From positions 1-5,760 of the forward strand of contig JAFGEM010000079.1 of assembly GCA_016931555.1 (NCBI GenBank): 5,760 nucleotides of DNA, in the 5' to 3' direction. The translations under genes were made by a program, and so were the position numbers. Source of the DNA: Candidatus Iainarchaeum sp. (GTDB lineage: Archaea > Iainarchaeota > Iainarchaeia > Iainarchaeales > GCA-2688035). Of the stretch, positions 5,251 to 5,760 are shown piece after piece. Position 1 is the stretch's first letter; the number at the start of each line of letters is the position of its first letter. Below the pieces are notes generated by a model. The model did no database searches. It had not been told where the DNA came from and saw only the letters and a list, made by a program, of their open reading frames with translations.

Positions 5251-5261
5251 GGGCGGCAAAC

Positions 5262-5269
5262 ATTTATAA
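5262..5269 (+). promoter_or_regulatory. TATA box of the downstream gene (probable leaderless transcript)
   Basis: ATTTATAA is centred about 27 bp before ATG 5293, preceded by a purine-containing GGCAAAC that could act as BRE. No Shine-Dalgarno precedes the ATG, so transcription probably begins at or next to the start codon. Confidence 0.6.
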
Positions 5270-5292
5270 TTTGTTCAAGCAAATATTAGGTT

Positions 5293-5760
5293 ATGGGGTT
5301 ATTCAAAAGGTTTGCGAGGGGCCGGCGTGCAAAAAGAGTTTTCAGGGAGAGGAAAAAAAGGCTTGAGCTCGCAGGGGCTGTGGATAAAAGCCTGCCAAGG
5401 CTTAAAACTGAGAAAGAAAGAAAAAATCGGAATGCTATTTTAGGAATTGTATCAAGACAGGGCACATATTTTCCAGAACTCGGCAAAAGGTATAATTCCC
5501 TGCTAAAAAACTCGCAGTTTTACCCAGAAACAAACATTCCCGTGCTCTTGGGCAAAAGAGAAATTGATGAAACCCTCCTTGCAAATTCACTAAAAATGTC
5601 TGAATTGGGGGAGGAAATAAAGTATGCCCGCATGAGAGCAACAAGATCGCATAAAAAGGAAGAGGTAGATGCGCTTATAGACCGGGCGCGGGAGCTTGAA
5701 AACGAGTATAACGACCTGAAAAAGGCGAACTTTAGGATATGCAATGACTTTTTTTCAGCC
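5293..5760 (+). CDS. Unrecognised basic, helical/coiled-coil protein, N-terminal 156 codons (runs off right edge)
   Basis: The frame is open from ATG 5293 to the window end. An in-frame TAG at 5287-5289 makes this the first possible ATG start. The first 45 residues are very basic, with RFARGRRAKRVFRERKKR near the start and KTEKERKNRN further on, and may bind nucleic acid, ribosome or acidic lipid. Residues about 46-90 (ILGIVSRQGTYFPELGKRYN, then NIPVLLGKREI) look globular. Residues about 100-146 are charged and helical with heptad-like spacing (LGEEIKYAR...EEVDALIDRARELENEYNDL), consistent with a coiled coil. There is no signal peptide or TM in the visible part, so it is probably cytoplasmic. 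It has its own TATA box and lies beyond the terminators, so it is not part of the ABC operon. I do not recognise a family. Codon use resembles the neighbours, and the reading frame is convincing by amino-acid composition. Confidence 0.8.
   Translation, partial: MGLFKRFARGRRAKRVFRERKKRLELAGAVDKSLPRLKTEKERKNRNAILGIVSRQGTYFPELGKRYNSLLKNSQFYPETNIPVLLGKREIDETLLANSLKMSELGEEIKYARMRATRSHKKEEVDALIDRARELENEYNDLKKANFRICNDFFSA

Noticed and set aside
5212..5289. 25-codon ORF between the terminators and the next gene
   Set aside because: It reads through the second terminator hairpin and the TATA box, with no Shine-Dalgarno; most likely chance.
1..5760. CRISPR array, tRNA/rRNA genes, insertion sequence or phage signs
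   Set aside because: No direct-repeat array, cloverleaf-like segment, transposase motifs or terminal inverted repeats were seen, and base and codon use look uniform.

Overview
This window looks archaeal, most likely from a small-genome or DPANN-like lineage; the phylum is inference. The evidence is the AT-rich intergenic regions with TATA-box-like promoters, two genes that look leaderless, a COG1361-type (S-layer/CARDB/NEW3-like) secreted protein inside an ABC transporter operon, a membrane-anchored winged-helix regulator, and a short CxxC zinc-ribbon protein. No rRNA, tRNA, CRISPR array, insertion sequence or attachment site was seen.

Layout. At the left edge is the start of a small zinc-ribbon gene on the minus strand (1-71). 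A 132-bp spacer with two inverted repeats separates it from a minus-strand gene for a two-TM, C-terminal winged-helix regulator (204-773). A compact divergent promoter (774-852) separates that regulator from a five-gene plus-strand operon (853-5158). The operon encodes: (1) a LolD/MacB-type ABC ATPase; (2) a small putative lipoprotein with a Gly/Arg/Phe/Asp-rich segment and a C-terminal tandem repeat; (3) a secreted protein with three beta-sandwich domains and three C-terminal TM helices; (4) a MacB/FtsX-type permease; (5) a small secreted helical protein with a Gly/Met/His/Cys-rich tail. The first four genes are overlapping or abutting (ATGA overlap, 1-nt gap, 0-nt gap), so they are very probably co-transcribed and translationally coupled. 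The fifth follows after 31 nt with a strong Shine-Dalgarno. Two successive hairpin plus T-tract terminators close the operon. A new promoter then drives an unrecognised basic, helical/coiled-coil protein (5293 to the right edge).

How the genes may work together. ATPase and permease together make a type VII (MacB/LolCDE-like mechanotransmission) ABC system. No MacA-like membrane fusion protein or TolC-like channel is present. The COG1361-type protein takes the genomic slot where an adaptor would be expected, and the two small exported proteins may be partners, substrates or ligand binders. The divergent membrane-bound winged-helix protein is the natural candidate regulator, possibly sensing the same extracytoplasmic signal. 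Gly/Arg/Phe/Met-rich extracytoplasmic tracts recur in all four operon proteins with extracytoplasmic parts and, more weakly, in the regulator's external loop. This is the most intriguing unexplained pattern in the window. The substrate cannot be deduced from sequence.
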